From contig VRMN01000001.1 in assembly GCA_008690995.1 (NCBI GenBank), positions 5,022,001-5,086,000 on the forward strand: a DNA stretch of 64,000 bases. Reading direction: 5' to 3'. Every line of letters begins with the position of its first letter. The first letter of the stretch is position 1. Under the pieces are notes generated by a model. That model saw only the letters and a list, made by a program, of their open reading frames with translations, did not search any database and had not been told where the DNA came from. Origin of the DNA: Porphyridium purpureum (lineage: Eukaryota; Rhodophyta; Bangiophyceae; Porphyridiales; Porphyridiaceae). Shown piece by piece: positions 48,001 to 57,411 of this stretch. The position numbers and the translations under genes were made by a program.

Positions 48001-50250
48001 TCAAAAGCGAAAGTCCTCAGATGTCGACATGGCCCACGAAAACTTTTGGAGCAGGCTGCTGCTGAACACCTTCTCGATCGGTAGGCTGTGCTTCTTGCAC
48101 CATGCCACCGTGATGCGCGGGTCGTTGTAGTTCAGCTTGGACGTGCCCAGCGCAACGTTTTTCAGATCTGACTTCATGCGGATCTGCAAGTCGATTTTTT
48201 CAATGCGTTGCTTCGTCCGCTCCACCGTGGATTCAATCAGCTTGATCGCAACCTTCTTCTCGACCCGCTGCTTGTCCAGCTTACTCACACGTTCCTTCTC
48301 TTCCTCGCGCTCCTTCATGTTCATTTCGGGCGTGAACAAAGGTTTCACATGCTCGTGCGCAACAACAATCACGTGGTCGCCGTCAAGTGTCTCCCTGCGC
48401 TCCAGCTGTTTCAGCTGCTTCACCAGGTCCGCCTTGCGCTCGACAAGCCGCTCCAGCTGATCATTGAATGAGACTGACTGTGACTTTTGATGGTTACACA
48501 AAATAGCAACCTCCTTGTTCGCCTTGTTGTAAAACTCCACCATTGCATCTGTCGTCATGGCTTCCGGCGTCGACATGTGCAACAGATTGTCCAGCGTTCG
48601 GCTCGCATTGTACGTGCGAAACACTTTGGCGCTCAGGCCCGGCATAAATTTCTGGAAATGTTTGTTCAGCTTGGTGGAATGTATTGCGTCAAACACAGAG
48701 TCGCCTGGCTTTTTGCCAGAGCAGAACGATTCAAGGGTTTCGTAGACAAGAGGGTCCACCACGACGACATTCAAATACCGAATGCTGTCCTTGCCCAAAA
48801 AGTCCAATTCGATTCTATTCTCCTTCAAAAATCTGAGATGTTCCACGCGCAACGAGCAGCAGCCCACCGTATCTGCCTCATCCTCGCCCTTTTCATTGCC
48901 CATACGCAGCGCAAGCTTGTCGATGAGATACGAAGCCACTGAAAGCTGCTTGAGGCACAGCTCAGAGCTTCGCATACCTTTCGTGTACGCCTTACGGATG
49001 GCCCCTACATGTTTCTCCAGTGTACGTGCCTTCTCGTACTTGGCCTGGTCGCTTTGTCCCTTGAACGTGCTCGACGCGCCCAAAAAAACGTACTTCATTC
49101 CGCCGGTTATTGAATCCTTCCACGACGCCAACCACGTTGCCGTCTGATTATGAACAATCTGACCCCAGCGATGCCCGGGTACGGGGCAAGGCGGAACTGG
49201 ATCCGTCCGTCCGACATTGATCGTGATATCCTCCGGCATGATGCGCTTCTTGACCTTTCCCGTCAACGGATGATCACCGCGTCCAAGAAAGAGACCTGGT
49301 GGTTCGACGCGAAAGTTGCCCACCTTCTCCATCCTTCCATCGACCTGCGCAACGGTATACTCCCTGAGACGATCTGCGTCTGCCTCGCGCTCGGCCTTGC
49401 GCTCGGCCGGCGTTTTTTCTTTTTGCTTCGCACGGATGCTGTCCAGATGCGCACGAATTATGGAAAAGTCACACAGGACAAACTTCTTGATTCGACTCGC
49501 GTACTGCGACTTGATACTTACCAAGCAAGCACGGAAATCGTCGAAAAAGTTTTCGTTGAATTTTTCGTTCTGAACGTGCGTGGTTCCAATTTTTGTGGCA
49601 TAAAATGTGGCAATCTCCTCCGCTTCTGGCTCCAGCATGCAGCGCTCTCCCTTATAAAGCAAAGGTTTTCGATGTGGCTCGTACGGGGGTGGGAAACAGA
49701 CTCCCTTGTGAACCAGCGACTGCCACTTGATTTCCTGTGAGCCATTATCGGCGTCATAGTGATCATCCTCGTCCCCAAAGCGGTGTACATGCCGTGCGCG
49801 GTGCCGCTCTTTATGCACGCGCGCAGGAGTGGCGCCATGACGCGTCTTCTGCTTCTTCCTTCCGTTGACTGCTGCTCCCGCTGCGCTTTCACTCTCAGAA
49901 TCCGAGCCTACGTCCGATTGTGAGGAGTCCTTTGCGTCACAATCAGAGCCCGATGACGGGGGCGCTGAGTTCTCGGACTTCGATTCGGCAGACGACGGGC
50001 TTGATGACGATGCCGGTGACGAGGATGATCCCGACGACGCGATCCTTTTGCGTTTCGAGGAGACTGGCACTGCGGACGTTCGCGCACGAGCCGATGAAAC
50101 GCGCTCGCCCTTCGCAGTTGCTTTCGAGACCGGTGCGACTTCCGCGGAACGCTTCCGAGGCGGCTGTTTCACGTCGGGTGCTTTTCTTTTCAGCGCCACT
50201 AATGGAACATCCTCCCAATCGGACGAATCACTTTCGTTCACGAACGCCAT
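48001..50250 (-). CDS. TOP1: DNA topoisomerase I (type IB)
   Basis: 749-aa nuclear enzyme that relaxes supercoils by nicking one strand. The first about 170 residues are charged disorder with basic nuclear-localisation patches and acidic Ser runs. The core begins EIKWQSLVHKGVCFPPPYEP and includes KRIMPEDITINVGR, GMRSSELCLKQLSVASYLID and KVFRTYNASRTL with catalytic Arg/Lys residues. A coiled-coil linker (ERLVERKADLVKQLKQLERR) leads to the C-terminal domain with TSKLNYNDPRI, whose Tyr near 708 forms the covalent DNA link. The start is the ATG at 50250 (MAFVNESDSS); a GTG 39 bp upstream is rejected. Confidence 0.96.
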   Translation of the reverse strand: MAFVNESDSSDWEDVPLVALKRKAPDVKQPPRKRSAEVAPVSKATAKGERVSSARARTSAVPVSSKRKRIASSGSSSSPASSSSPSSAESKSENSAPPSSGSDCDAKDSSQSDVGSDSESESAAGAAVNGRKKQKTRHGATPARVHKERHRARHVHRFGDEDDHYDADNGSQEIKWQSLVHKGVCFPPPYEPHRKPLLYKGERCMLEPEAEEIATFYATKIGTTHVQNEKFNENFFDDFRACLVSIKSQYASRIKKFVLCDFSIIRAHLDSIRAKQKEKTPAERKAEREADADRLREYTVAQVDGRMEKVGNFRVEPPGLFLGRGDHPLTGKVKKRIMPEDITINVGRTDPVPPCPVPGHRWGQIVHNQTATWLASWKDSITGGMKYVFLGASSTFKGQSDQAKYEKARTLEKHVGAIRKAYTKGMRSSELCLKQLSVASYLIDKLALRMGNEKGEDEADTVGCCSLRVEHLRFLKENRIELDFLGKDSIRYLNVVVVDPLVYETLESFCSGKKPGDSVFDAIHSTKLNKHFQKFMPGLSAKVFRTYNASRTLDNLLHMSTPEAMTTDAMVEFYNKANKEVAILCNHQKSQSVSFNDQLERLVERKADLVKQLKQLERRETLDGDHVIVVAHEHVKPLFTPEMNMKEREEEKERVSKLDKQRVEKKVAIKLIESTVERTKQRIEKIDLQIRMKSDLKNVALGTSKLNYNDPRITVAWCKKHSLPIEKVFSSSLLQKFSWAMSTSEDFRF

Positions 50251-50561
50251 CGTCCCGGTCTTTCCTGTCTTCCGTGCAGACTCGGCCACTGCAGCTCCAT
50301 GCAGCTAGCATGCGGCTACCGGCGGAGCGTACGAGGCTGTGTTAGCTTCGCGTTGCCGTTCGCTTGCAGCGTGGCCATCAGCTCCTGAACGTGTTGCGCT
50401 TTGGTTCCGGACGCCGCGGCTGCTCTCAGGCACAAAAGGCTTTCCTTGTTTTCAATCAAACGGCCCTGTTTTACTAGGATGTTTCAGCTCTGGCTTCGAA
50501 ATTTGATCGCACGCGCGCGGTTTCGCATGTGGACGCGTGTGCGTGTGTGTGTGAGTATGTA
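50251..50561. other. TOP1 upstream region up to the transposon
   Basis: 311 bp between the TOP1 start and the left end of the Tc1-type element. A GT/CG-rich alternating stretch at 50530-50557 borders the insertion site. No gene recognised. Confidence 0.4.
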
Positions 50562-50591
50562 AGGTGCGACCAGAACGGATAGGGGACAGTA
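50562..50591 (+). repeat. Left outer terminal inverted repeat
   Basis: Starts AGGTGCGACC and contains CGGATAGGGGACAGTA; matches the right end at 28 of 30 positions. Confidence 0.9.
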
Positions 50592-50696
50592 AAATTTCGA
50601 AGAAAAATTAGACAGTTCATATTAAATTTTGACTTTCTACTAGGAACATAATTTGGGGCGGGCGGGTGGTGCCGGAATGCAAGAAATTTGTTGCAC

Positions 50697-50714
50697 AAAA
50701 CGGATAGGGGACAC
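50697..50714 (+). repeat. Left inner repeat of the transposon
   Basis: 18-bp AAAACGGATAGGGGACAC, shares its core with the outer repeat. Likely second transposase binding site. Confidence 0.85.
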
Positions 50715-51097
50715 TCACGGGAAGCCTTATATCTCGGAAATAAATGAAGGAAAGGAAGTGAAGAGAAGTGCATCGAGCAAAACTCGTGAAGAGCTTCATT
50801 TCGATACCAAAAATCGCAATATTGACCCCTCGGATGAGAAGATATGACACTTTCAGGGCCTTTGGGAGTGGGACAAAAAGTGAGAGCCATTGTGACACAC
50901 ATTAGGTGCTCTATGCATTGCGATTTGTTCTAGGTAGATGCGTACACGTACATAGTTTCGCTTCTGCGGACGCTCCAAACCGCACAAAGGCATGAAAAAT
51001 CAAGATTTATGACATCAAAAGGATTCGGCCCGTAAATAATGGCCGGCAAAGTTGTGCTACACAACGCATTTACCGCGTAATTCGGATCCTAAATTCA

Positions 51098-51675
51098 ATG
51101 GCAATCAGGACAGCAATGAGCTTAACCAGTGCGCGCGGGAGAAATCCAGCTCACGTACCGCTGACACTCAAATTCGACCTCAAAAGGCTGGCCTTGACAA
51201 AACGGCATGAGCTGGAACAAATGAATTGGGCCACAGTTGTGTTCAGGGACGAAATAAAGTGCAATCTGGATGGGCCAGATGCTATCCACATGACGTGGCT
51301 TGAGCGTACGAACGATCTTTCAAACGTTTGGTCGTGACATTTGGGCGGCGGTCGATGCACGCCATTTTTGTGACAGGAGATGTTCACTTTCAACTCATTC
51401 ACAGGATCTTCGCCGCTGCCAATTGTGTTTCCATGCTTCAGAATGACGGCGTGCTGGACCGCTGCCGTCAGATGGTGGACCCGAACATGGTTTTTCTCCA
51501 GGATATCGCGCTGGTGTACAAAAGCCGCCTGGCTAAGAATTTCATGAATGACAAGAATGTGGAGCTTCGAGACTGGCCAGCATACTCGCCGGACCTCAAT
51601 GTCATCGAGAACATGTGGGAGATACCAGCGCCCAAGGTTTACGTGGGTGCAAGGGAGTGTCAGATGGTGCTCTGA
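51098..51675 (+). pseudogene. Tc1-type transposase remnant
   Basis: Two overlapping frames together resemble the DDE domain. 51098-51337 has VVFRDEIKCNLDGPD with the first catalytic Asp near 51248. 51328-51675 has VFLQDIALVYKSRL with the second Asp and DWPAYSPDLNVIENMW with a Glu 34 residues further on, hence DD34E. The switch of frame near 51330 shows at least one frameshift. The N-terminal DNA-binding helices expected upstream are not recognisable, and the C-terminus differs from the family after NMWE. It cannot encode a working enzyme. Confidence 0.85.
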
Positions 51676-51834
51676 AAAATACCATCTTACTGGTTTGGGA
51701 GACTTTGGACCAGCCTTGTCAATTTGAACGCGCGAAACGCATATTCAACTGTGCGCATCTTTGAGGCGCATACGCACAAGGAAACGGCGACCGATTCCGA
51801 CCTTTTATTGCTGAGCAATGGCTGGAACTGTGTC

Positions 51835-51852
51835 GTGTCCCCTATCCGTTTT
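51835..51852 (-). repeat. Right inner repeat of the transposon
   Basis: Perfect inverted copy of the left inner repeat. Confidence 0.85.
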
Positions 51853-51937
51853 GACCTCTTCCACATTCCCTTTTCACCGGACCTCTTTCCTTTTTATAGT
51901 AAAGCAGATCATTTTACTAGTAAAACTTGGAAAAAGG

Positions 51938-51967
51938 TACTGTCCCCTATCCGATTTGGTCGCACCT
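51938..51967 (-). repeat. Right outer terminal inverted repeat
   Basis: Ends GGTCGCACCT next to TA; inverted copy of the left end. Confidence 0.9.
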
Positions 51968-52053
51968 TATGTGCGTGTGTGAGTGTTTGTGTGTTCGCGG
52001 CCATGTCGGGGCGCCTCACATGGAATCACAAGGTCTGATGAGACCCGTCGCGC

Positions 52054-52953
52054 TTACTTGGAAGCGAGCGAGTCCACTCGTACAAGCTGGATGTTAATGA
52101 GAAGCGTCTTGTCAATGAGACCGCGGTTTTCGAGAACAAAGTCGAGCGCGCGCTGCCCGCTGAATGTACTGGGCCGTGGGCCGACCTTTTCGTGGCGAGG
52201 ATCTGATGCGGGATATCCCAGCTCGGGTGGTACAATCACCTGGCGCACTCCGCCTTCACGCATGCTGCGCACAGCCTCGTCCAACGCTGGTATCGCCGTA
52301 CCGGAACCAAGGACGAAGCGAAAGTAGTCTTTATCCGCGCTGTCGAACGCGCCGCCCTGCGCTTTGCCCTTCGCTTCAAAAATGCGGCCTAAGTATCCAA
52401 TCGTGTAGCCTTCCCACTTGAGAACAGCTCGATCACCTTCTTCTGGTTGTTTGCCCGTGCCCACGCGCACATCCTTGTACTGCAGTCCAGAGTCAGTACG
52501 GACAAAGTCAGAGTATGTCATTGCTTGTTTGCCGTAGTCTTTACCCTGCAGTCCCTCCATTTTGACAAACTCGCCCGCCATGGACTCCGACGAGATGGCA
52601 TTACCCGCAAATACCCCCAAGCCCGATACTAGAACTGCGCGAAGGAGTTCCCGGCGTGTGTGCATGAGCAGCGACATCCCCTCTCCTGCCTTTTTCGCGC
52701 TTGCCGGGTAGCTGGTGGACTCATTCTCAGCAGAAGCCTCGCCTCTTGTCATACTCAGCACGTGCCTGCTGGGCCCAGATCCGCGAGCACATGCCTTCGC
52801 ATAGGCACCAGGCGCCCGTTGCGGCACTGCCCACGTCGCAGCTGCCACGTGATCTGGTCTCTTTGCGCAGGCCGCGTGCAGTTCAGGACCACAGAGCATC
52901 GCTCGCGCGTGCGAGAGCGGAAGACCCGCGCATGGCGGACCACCAAATGCCAT
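52054..52953 (-). CDS. Thylakoid-lumen FKBP-type peptidyl-prolyl isomerase
   Basis: 299-aa protein. The N-terminus (MAFGGPPCAGLPLSHARAML) looks like a plastid transit peptide. It is followed by a twin-arginine lumen signal (TRRELLRAVLVSGLGVFAGNA), so transport across the thylakoid by the Tat path is likely. The mature FKBP domain runs from SGLQYKDVRVGTG through GDRAVLKWEGYTIG, FRFVLGSGTAIPALDEAV and MREGGVRQVIVPPELGYP. It resembles plant lumenal FKBP16-type proteins, which assist photosystem assembly. The start is placed at the ATG 52953; in-frame ATGs at 52992 and 53208 are alternatives. Confidence 0.88.
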   Translation of the reverse strand: MAFGGPPCAGLPLSHARAMLCGPELHAACAKRPDHVAAATWAVPQRAPGAYAKACARGSGPSRHVLSMTRGEASAENESTSYPASAKKAGEGMSLLMHTRRELLRAVLVSGLGVFAGNAISSESMAGEFVKMEGLQGKDYGKQAMTYSDFVRTDSGLQYKDVRVGTGKQPEEGDRAVLKWEGYTIGYLGRIFEAKGKAQGGAFDSADKDYFRFVLGSGTAIPALDEAVRSMREGGVRQVIVPPELGYPASDPRHEKVGPRPSTFSGQRALDFVLENRGLIDKTLLINIQLVRVDSLASK

Positions 52954-53519
52954 TTCAGACCTTATCCACCCTCTCCCTCCGAAATCCGTCATCGACTCGC
53001 GCGAGCACACGCGAGATGAGATCCAAAGTGCGCGGAAGAACAGTTGCGGTACAGTGGCCACGAAGCACAAACGTCCGCACGCTTTGGTGCAAGGTGGGTT
53101 GTTCTCTGCGCGCGCCGCGTATGCCGGCAGCGCTTCTACTGGCTGGACAGCTTGGCGCTTGGTTTGTCGGGTAGCTGGTGAACATAAGGCCTCTTGTGCA
53201 TAGATCATCAATGAAAAGCTGTACAAGAAACCGTTTCACTTGCTATAGAATCACACAGCACCACTTTCCACGACAACCGGTGTGCGTGCGATTTGCTCGA
53301 CGGGCTCGTTCTCGCCATATCAACTCTAAGCTAGAGCCAGTATGGGACTCGTCACACTGCACTTTCGCGTATCGCGTTCTCATACATATCCACGAGGCGA
53401 AATACGCTCAGGAAACCCTTGTGGGGACGATATTTCAAGCACAAGTGATTCTCGGCGGGACGCGGACTCTGAAATTTGAGACAAGCAGTCAGCTTCCTGC
53501 CATTTTGTGGCCCTCCCGC
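52954..53519. other. Intergenic region
   Basis: 566 bp between the WDR54-like stop and the FKBP start. The left part stays open in the FKBP frame but has no recognisable sequence. Nothing else seen. Confidence 0.4.
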
Positions 53520-54710
53520 TCAAGTCTGGGAATATTCGTACTTTAAGAGGTACGGTCGTTCGGCCACACAAACCACAAAGTCGACGTTGTCTTCGAGAAA
53601 TCGTGCAAAGCGAGCCCCGAGCACGATACCGTTCAGAGCAAACGAGCTTAGCATCACATGCGTGTCGTCTTGAGCTGCCGCTGGCTCGAGATACAAAGTA
53701 CCAGAGCGCGTGCTCGGTAGTTGCAGAATGGTGCATCTGCCATCCTCACCCGCAACCAACAAAAGGTGTAATTTGATATGGATATCTATGGAGCTGACCG
53801 GCATGGTGCAAGTCGATATGCGCCAGATCACTGTTTTTGTGTCGATATTGTGGCCCTCAACGAATCCGTTGTGTCGTCCTATCAGCAGCACATCGCCAAA
53901 TATTCTCACAATCCCTGCCAGGTCCTGGTCCATAGCATCCATATCGTCATAACTTTCACCTGTGGTCGTGTACCGTTTGGCCCAGTTTTCATTTGTATAT
54001 CTCCACACAATGGCTTTCCCCTTATCATCACACGCCGCAATCGTTGGGCTATTCTTGAGCAAATTGCCAGACACTGAGTACACCGGCAAATCATACGATT
54101 TATCCACGATCGCTGTGAGCCGGAGTGTCTTCGGCGACACCAGCGCAAACAGGAGCACCAACCCGTTATCTGTGCCCACAATCAGCTGATTAAAGTTCCT
54201 CGAGTGATTCAGAAACCCGAGACTCAGCACGATCTTCACCTGGCCGACTCTGACCATCTTGCTTCTTGAGAATGTTCCCAGCGCCATCCAATTTATGCTT
54301 CCTGAAGAGTATTCCTCTCCGTTCGATGTTTCCTCCTCTACATAATCTTGACCGAAAGAGTAGCTCGCGATCTCGGTCCCATTTCCGGCATACGTGTCAA
54401 AGACGGAGATCCGCGCCTGGTGCTCGAAATGTCGATCAGTAGCGACAACAAGAAACGGCCGGCTTGAGGACAGCTTGTGCGGCCAGAACTCGAGGCTCGT
54501 GATTTCGACAAACTCGTGTGGGACCTTGAGCGCAAGCTCATAATCGACTGACTGGCCAAGGTACGTTTTTGGCGACTTGCGCGTGCACATCACGCTGCGC
54601 CCGGCCACGAACGCGAACCGGCCGTCGCCATCGTGCACAAAGTTCTGCGCTTGCACGGACGGCACATTCTTTGATGCCAGGCTGATCAGCTGTGGTGTGG
54701 ACCAATTCAT
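53520..54710 (-). CDS. WDR54-like WD40 protein
   Basis: 396-aa beta-propeller protein. WD-like blades are degenerate but visible: LIVGTDNGLVLLFAL, TIAACDDKGKAIVWRYT, LLIGRHNGFVEGHNIDTKTV and LLLVAGEDGRCTILQL. The order of the last three blades and the closing segment (GARFARFLEDNVDFVV, then a Tyr-rich end) resembles vertebrate WDR54. No signal peptide or other domain. The function of WDR54 is poorly defined. The ATG at 54710 gives MNWSTPQLISL. Confidence 0.55.
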   Translation of the reverse strand: MNWSTPQLISLASKNVPSVQAQNFVHDGDGRFAFVAGRSVMCTRKSPKTYLGQSVDYELALKVPHEFVEITSLEFWPHKLSSSRPFLVVATDRHFEHQARISVFDTYAGNGTEIASYSFGQDYVEEETSNGEEYSSGSINWMALGTFSRSKMVRVGQVKIVLSLGFLNHSRNFNQLIVGTDNGLVLLFALVSPKTLRLTAIVDKSYDLPVYSVSGNLLKNSPTIAACDDKGKAIVWRYTNENWAKRYTTTGESYDDMDAMDQDLAGIVRIFGDVLLIGRHNGFVEGHNIDTKTVIWRISTCTMPVSSIDIHIKLHLLLVAGEDGRCTILQLPSTRSGTLYLEPAAAQDDTHVMLSSFALNGIVLGARFARFLEDNVDFVVCVAERPYLLKYEYSQT

Positions 54711-56016
54711 GTTCTAGTGCATGCGACGTCTTCCGTTGGAACGCGCGAGAGCCACAAGGCACGGCGGACACCACCGCTCTTTGCTTCGCGACGCCTGTCC
54801 CACATGCGGTTCCTAACCGGACAAACCTGTCAAACGGATGGACCATTAAACCGAAATTTGAACCGCACGTTTTAAATCCGTTCTGGCCTGCCGTGAAGGA
54901 TGGAAGTGCACGGCAGAGGCTGACGCGCTGCATTCCTTTCCGTGCCATTCAGCATGCCGCAGTGCTGCATTTCATCTGCGCACACATGCACACACTCACG
55001 CGCGCGCGTGCGAGATTGTCCGGCGCAACAGTGAGGCAGTCGATTGCATGCAAACTTCGCAAAAAGTCATCCGCTAGGATGTGTTAAGGCCAGTCGGCGC
55101 ACTGGATAATATGTCAGCCCCAGAGATCGCTCGGTTTGACAGTCATAAGGACATGCAAGCGTCGGTCCGTGCACATAGAATCGCGCGAGAGACTTCTTGA
55201 GTCATTCATCCACATCCGCACAGAGCGGCTTGCGGATGGCCAAGTTCTTTCGTGCCAGCGTCAGGGTTGCTTCCTCTTTCGTCACTCCTCGCACTGATCA
55301 CGGGACTAACAACGTTGATCAGACGTACCCGAGTCCAGGATGGACCACACTTTATCTCATTCTAATGTGAGATTTTGCTCGTTCTTGCTGAAGCCCAATC
55401 GCATTTTCGTGCATGAGATACTTTACGCCCACAAACAGCGTTGATGGTTTTCCGCGACAAGAGCATAGCTTGGCACGCAAGCCTATTCAACGGTAGACGA
55501 CGATGTGAAAGATGGGCAAGCACACAGATGTATTAGAGGACGTGCTCCCGTTATGGAGCTTCGCAGGTGGGCGAAATCCTCGCAAACGAACTGTGAACGC
55601 CACTAATGTTAAACCTTCGCATCACAGCTGCCCGAGAACCAGTCCACACTATTGAGCGCACCGTGCAGCCGTGAACTGCCGCTGTGGCAGCCTGATGGAT
55701 ATCTTCTACTCCGTTTCATATTTACGCGAGAGCCGTGCTTTCGTTTTCTCTGGCCATGGAAGCGTCGCCGCTCTCGAGGGCTTGCACACGTGCGAAGCGC
55801 GAGACCTGTCACGAGAATTTCCTATATTTATCGTCAAGTGAAACGGAATTACGTCTGCAAGACTAGCCTGCCCACGCCCGTGCCTCACCATGAGCGTCCC
55901 TTTGAGTGCGAATGATTGAAAGGATCACCTTCCGATCCGTCGCCCAAACAGGCTGTGATTGAGGTTGTCATGACTCATCAAGACGAGGCGAATCAAGTTG
56001 GACCTCTGAGACTTTG
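54711..56016. other. Long intergenic region
   Basis: 1306 bp upstream of the WDR54-like gene and downstream of LpxA. Only short unconvincing frames occur. No tRNA, known RNA or repeat found by eye. Confidence 0.4.
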
Positions 56017-57330
56017 TTAGGAGCTGTACAAACCTCGTTCAGAGCGACCTGTGACGATGAAGTTAACCATCGTGCGCGTCACGTATTGCAAAAATGCGGC
56101 AGACACCGCACTCCGGTCTTCGTGCGTCGTCATGCATTGGCTTGGTGTCGCGCTTTGGATGTTGAACGAATTTCGCATTGAAACACCATCACCATCATGA
56201 GGCGTGCGCACCATGTCGTAATGTCCACAGCGGTGGACATTTTCCCGGCGCAAAAGTTTAGACACAAGGTCGTGCTTCGCCACTAGCACGGCACGATCAC
56301 GAACGCTGGTCGAAGCGCGAAGCGCCACGCTGGAGCCCAGAGGCGCGCACTGCGCGCTGCTCATTCTCGTGTCAAGCTCCCCGGAAAGGAATGATTCCAG
56401 TAGCGTGTGGTCTCGAATAAACATATACTTGAAGAGTGCGAGCAGAATTCTTCGGTCCCGGAAGGTAAGCTTCGGCCACAGCTTCCGAAAGTTGAGAGCG
56501 TGGAGCTGAGCCACATTCCCGGAAACCACTGTGAACGGAATAACGTCTCTTCTTATTGCGCTCATTGCCCCAATCATAGCTCCCTCTCCGATTCGGACCT
56601 TCTGGTGGATCGCCGAATGCCCACCGATCACAGCATTCGGCCCGACCTTTACGTGTCCCGCAATGCTCACACTTCCAGATACTATTGAGTCTGCTTCTAT
56701 CTCGCAGTCGTGGCCAATGTAACTGTTTGCCATAATGAGAACGCGATCTCGCACCGTCGTCACGCCGCCTCCTAGTTCAGTGCCTCGCTCGATGCACACT
56801 CTCTCGCGCACTGTCACATTGCTTCCAATGACGGTGCGCGTGGGTCCGAAACCGTACTTGCGATCCTGTGGCTCGAATCCAATTACGGCATGTGGGTAAA
56901 CGCATGTATGTGCGCCTATGATCGTTCGGTCTCCGATCAGTGCGCCGGTCATCAAGACGCTCCGTTCACCCAGCTCAACATCATCACCGAGCTCGCAGTG
57001 CCGCCCCACCCGTGCGCCAGCACGCATGAGGCTGCGCTTTCCAAGCACACAAAACTGGCCTATTTCAACTGGCTGCCCCACCTGCTCGTCAACCAATCCA
57101 TCTGCCACTTGCTGCGCGTCAAGTTCGCGCCGGTTCCGGTTTTCCACAGCCTGCTCGCTCGCGCTCGTACGCGCTACGCGCAGTTGCAGCATCTGTTCCG
57201 CATCCGGGGTCGGCGAGATTCCCGCCCGCGCGCTCCACATCCGCATTCGCGGAACACGTAGACGCATCATACTCATTCCATGCTGCACTACGTTCAACAT
57301 GAAGCACATTTGCCTCTCCCTTGCCGCCAT
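56017..57330 (-). CDS. LPXA: LpxA-type UDP-GlcNAc acyltransferase
   Basis: 437-aa left-handed beta-helix acyltransferase. Hexapeptide repeats run from about residue 90 to 290. Diagnostic LpxA sites include HAVIGFEPQDRKYG, VIGSNVTVRERVCIERGT, the catalytic His in NSYIGHDCEIE, and IGGHSAIHQKVRIGEGAMIG followed by DVIPFTVVSGNVAQLHALN. In bacteria LpxA adds 3-hydroxyacyl from ACP to UDP-GlcNAc, starting lipid A synthesis; plants keep a mitochondrial version. The N-terminus (MAARERQMCFMLNVVQHG) is basic and could be a mitochondrial presequence. The last about 115 residues after the usual end are extra and unrecognised. The start is the ATG at 57330; the divergent gene begins 82 bp away. Confidence 0.88.
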   Translation of the reverse strand: MAARERQMCFMLNVVQHGMSMMRLRVPRMRMWSARAGISPTPDAEQMLQLRVARTSASEQAVENRNRRELDAQQVADGLVDEQVGQPVEIGQFCVLGKRSLMRAGARVGRHCELGDDVELGERSVLMTGALIGDRTIIGAHTCVYPHAVIGFEPQDRKYGFGPTRTVIGSNVTVRERVCIERGTELGGGVTTVRDRVLIMANSYIGHDCEIEADSIVSGSVSIAGHVKVGPNAVIGGHSAIHQKVRIGEGAMIGAMSAIRRDVIPFTVVSGNVAQLHALNFRKLWPKLTFRDRRILLALFKYMFIRDHTLLESFLSGELDTRMSSAQCAPLGSSVALRASTSVRDRAVLVAKHDLVSKLLRRENVHRCGHYDMVRTPHDGDGVSMRNSFNIQSATPSQCMTTHEDRSAVSAAFLQYVTRTMVNFIVTGRSERGLYSS

Positions 57331-57411
57331 AACGCGTGAGCAACCTTTCCTCGTCGGCCCCCCGAAGCACGAGACAAGCGGAGACCACGGATTATGGCCT
57401 GATGTTTTCTG
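57331..57411. promoter_or_regulatory. Short bidirectional promoter
   Basis: Only 81 bp separate the start codons of LPXA (-) and the SET gene (+), so their promoters and 5' leaders must overlap or be shared. Confidence 0.5.

Larger units (their letters stand above)
50562..51967 (+). mobile_element. Tc1-type (DD34E) DNA transposon, decayed
   Basis: 1406-bp element flanked by TA dinucleotides (50560-50561 and 51968-51969), the target duplication of the Tc1/mariner superfamily. Ends are inverted repeats of about 30 bp beginning AGGTGCGACC, with two mismatches. Each side has a second inner copy of the core AAAACGGATAGGGGACAC (50697-50714 and 51835-51852, identical inverted), spaced 125 and 105 bp from the outer copy. 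This is the nested IR/DR layout of Sleeping Beauty-like elements. The interior holds transposase remnants on the plus strand. The element lies 311 bp from the TOP1 start and 86 bp from the FKBP stop. Good repeat identity suggests fairly recent activity. Confidence 0.9.

Noticed and set aside
47381-48004. 207-codon minus frame downstream of TOP1
   Set aside because: Ser/Thr/His-rich translation of low-complexity DNA with microsatellites; no domain.
55609-55915. Short frames near 55.7 kb
   Set aside because: Under 90 codons, no motif, and frames on both strands over the same bases.
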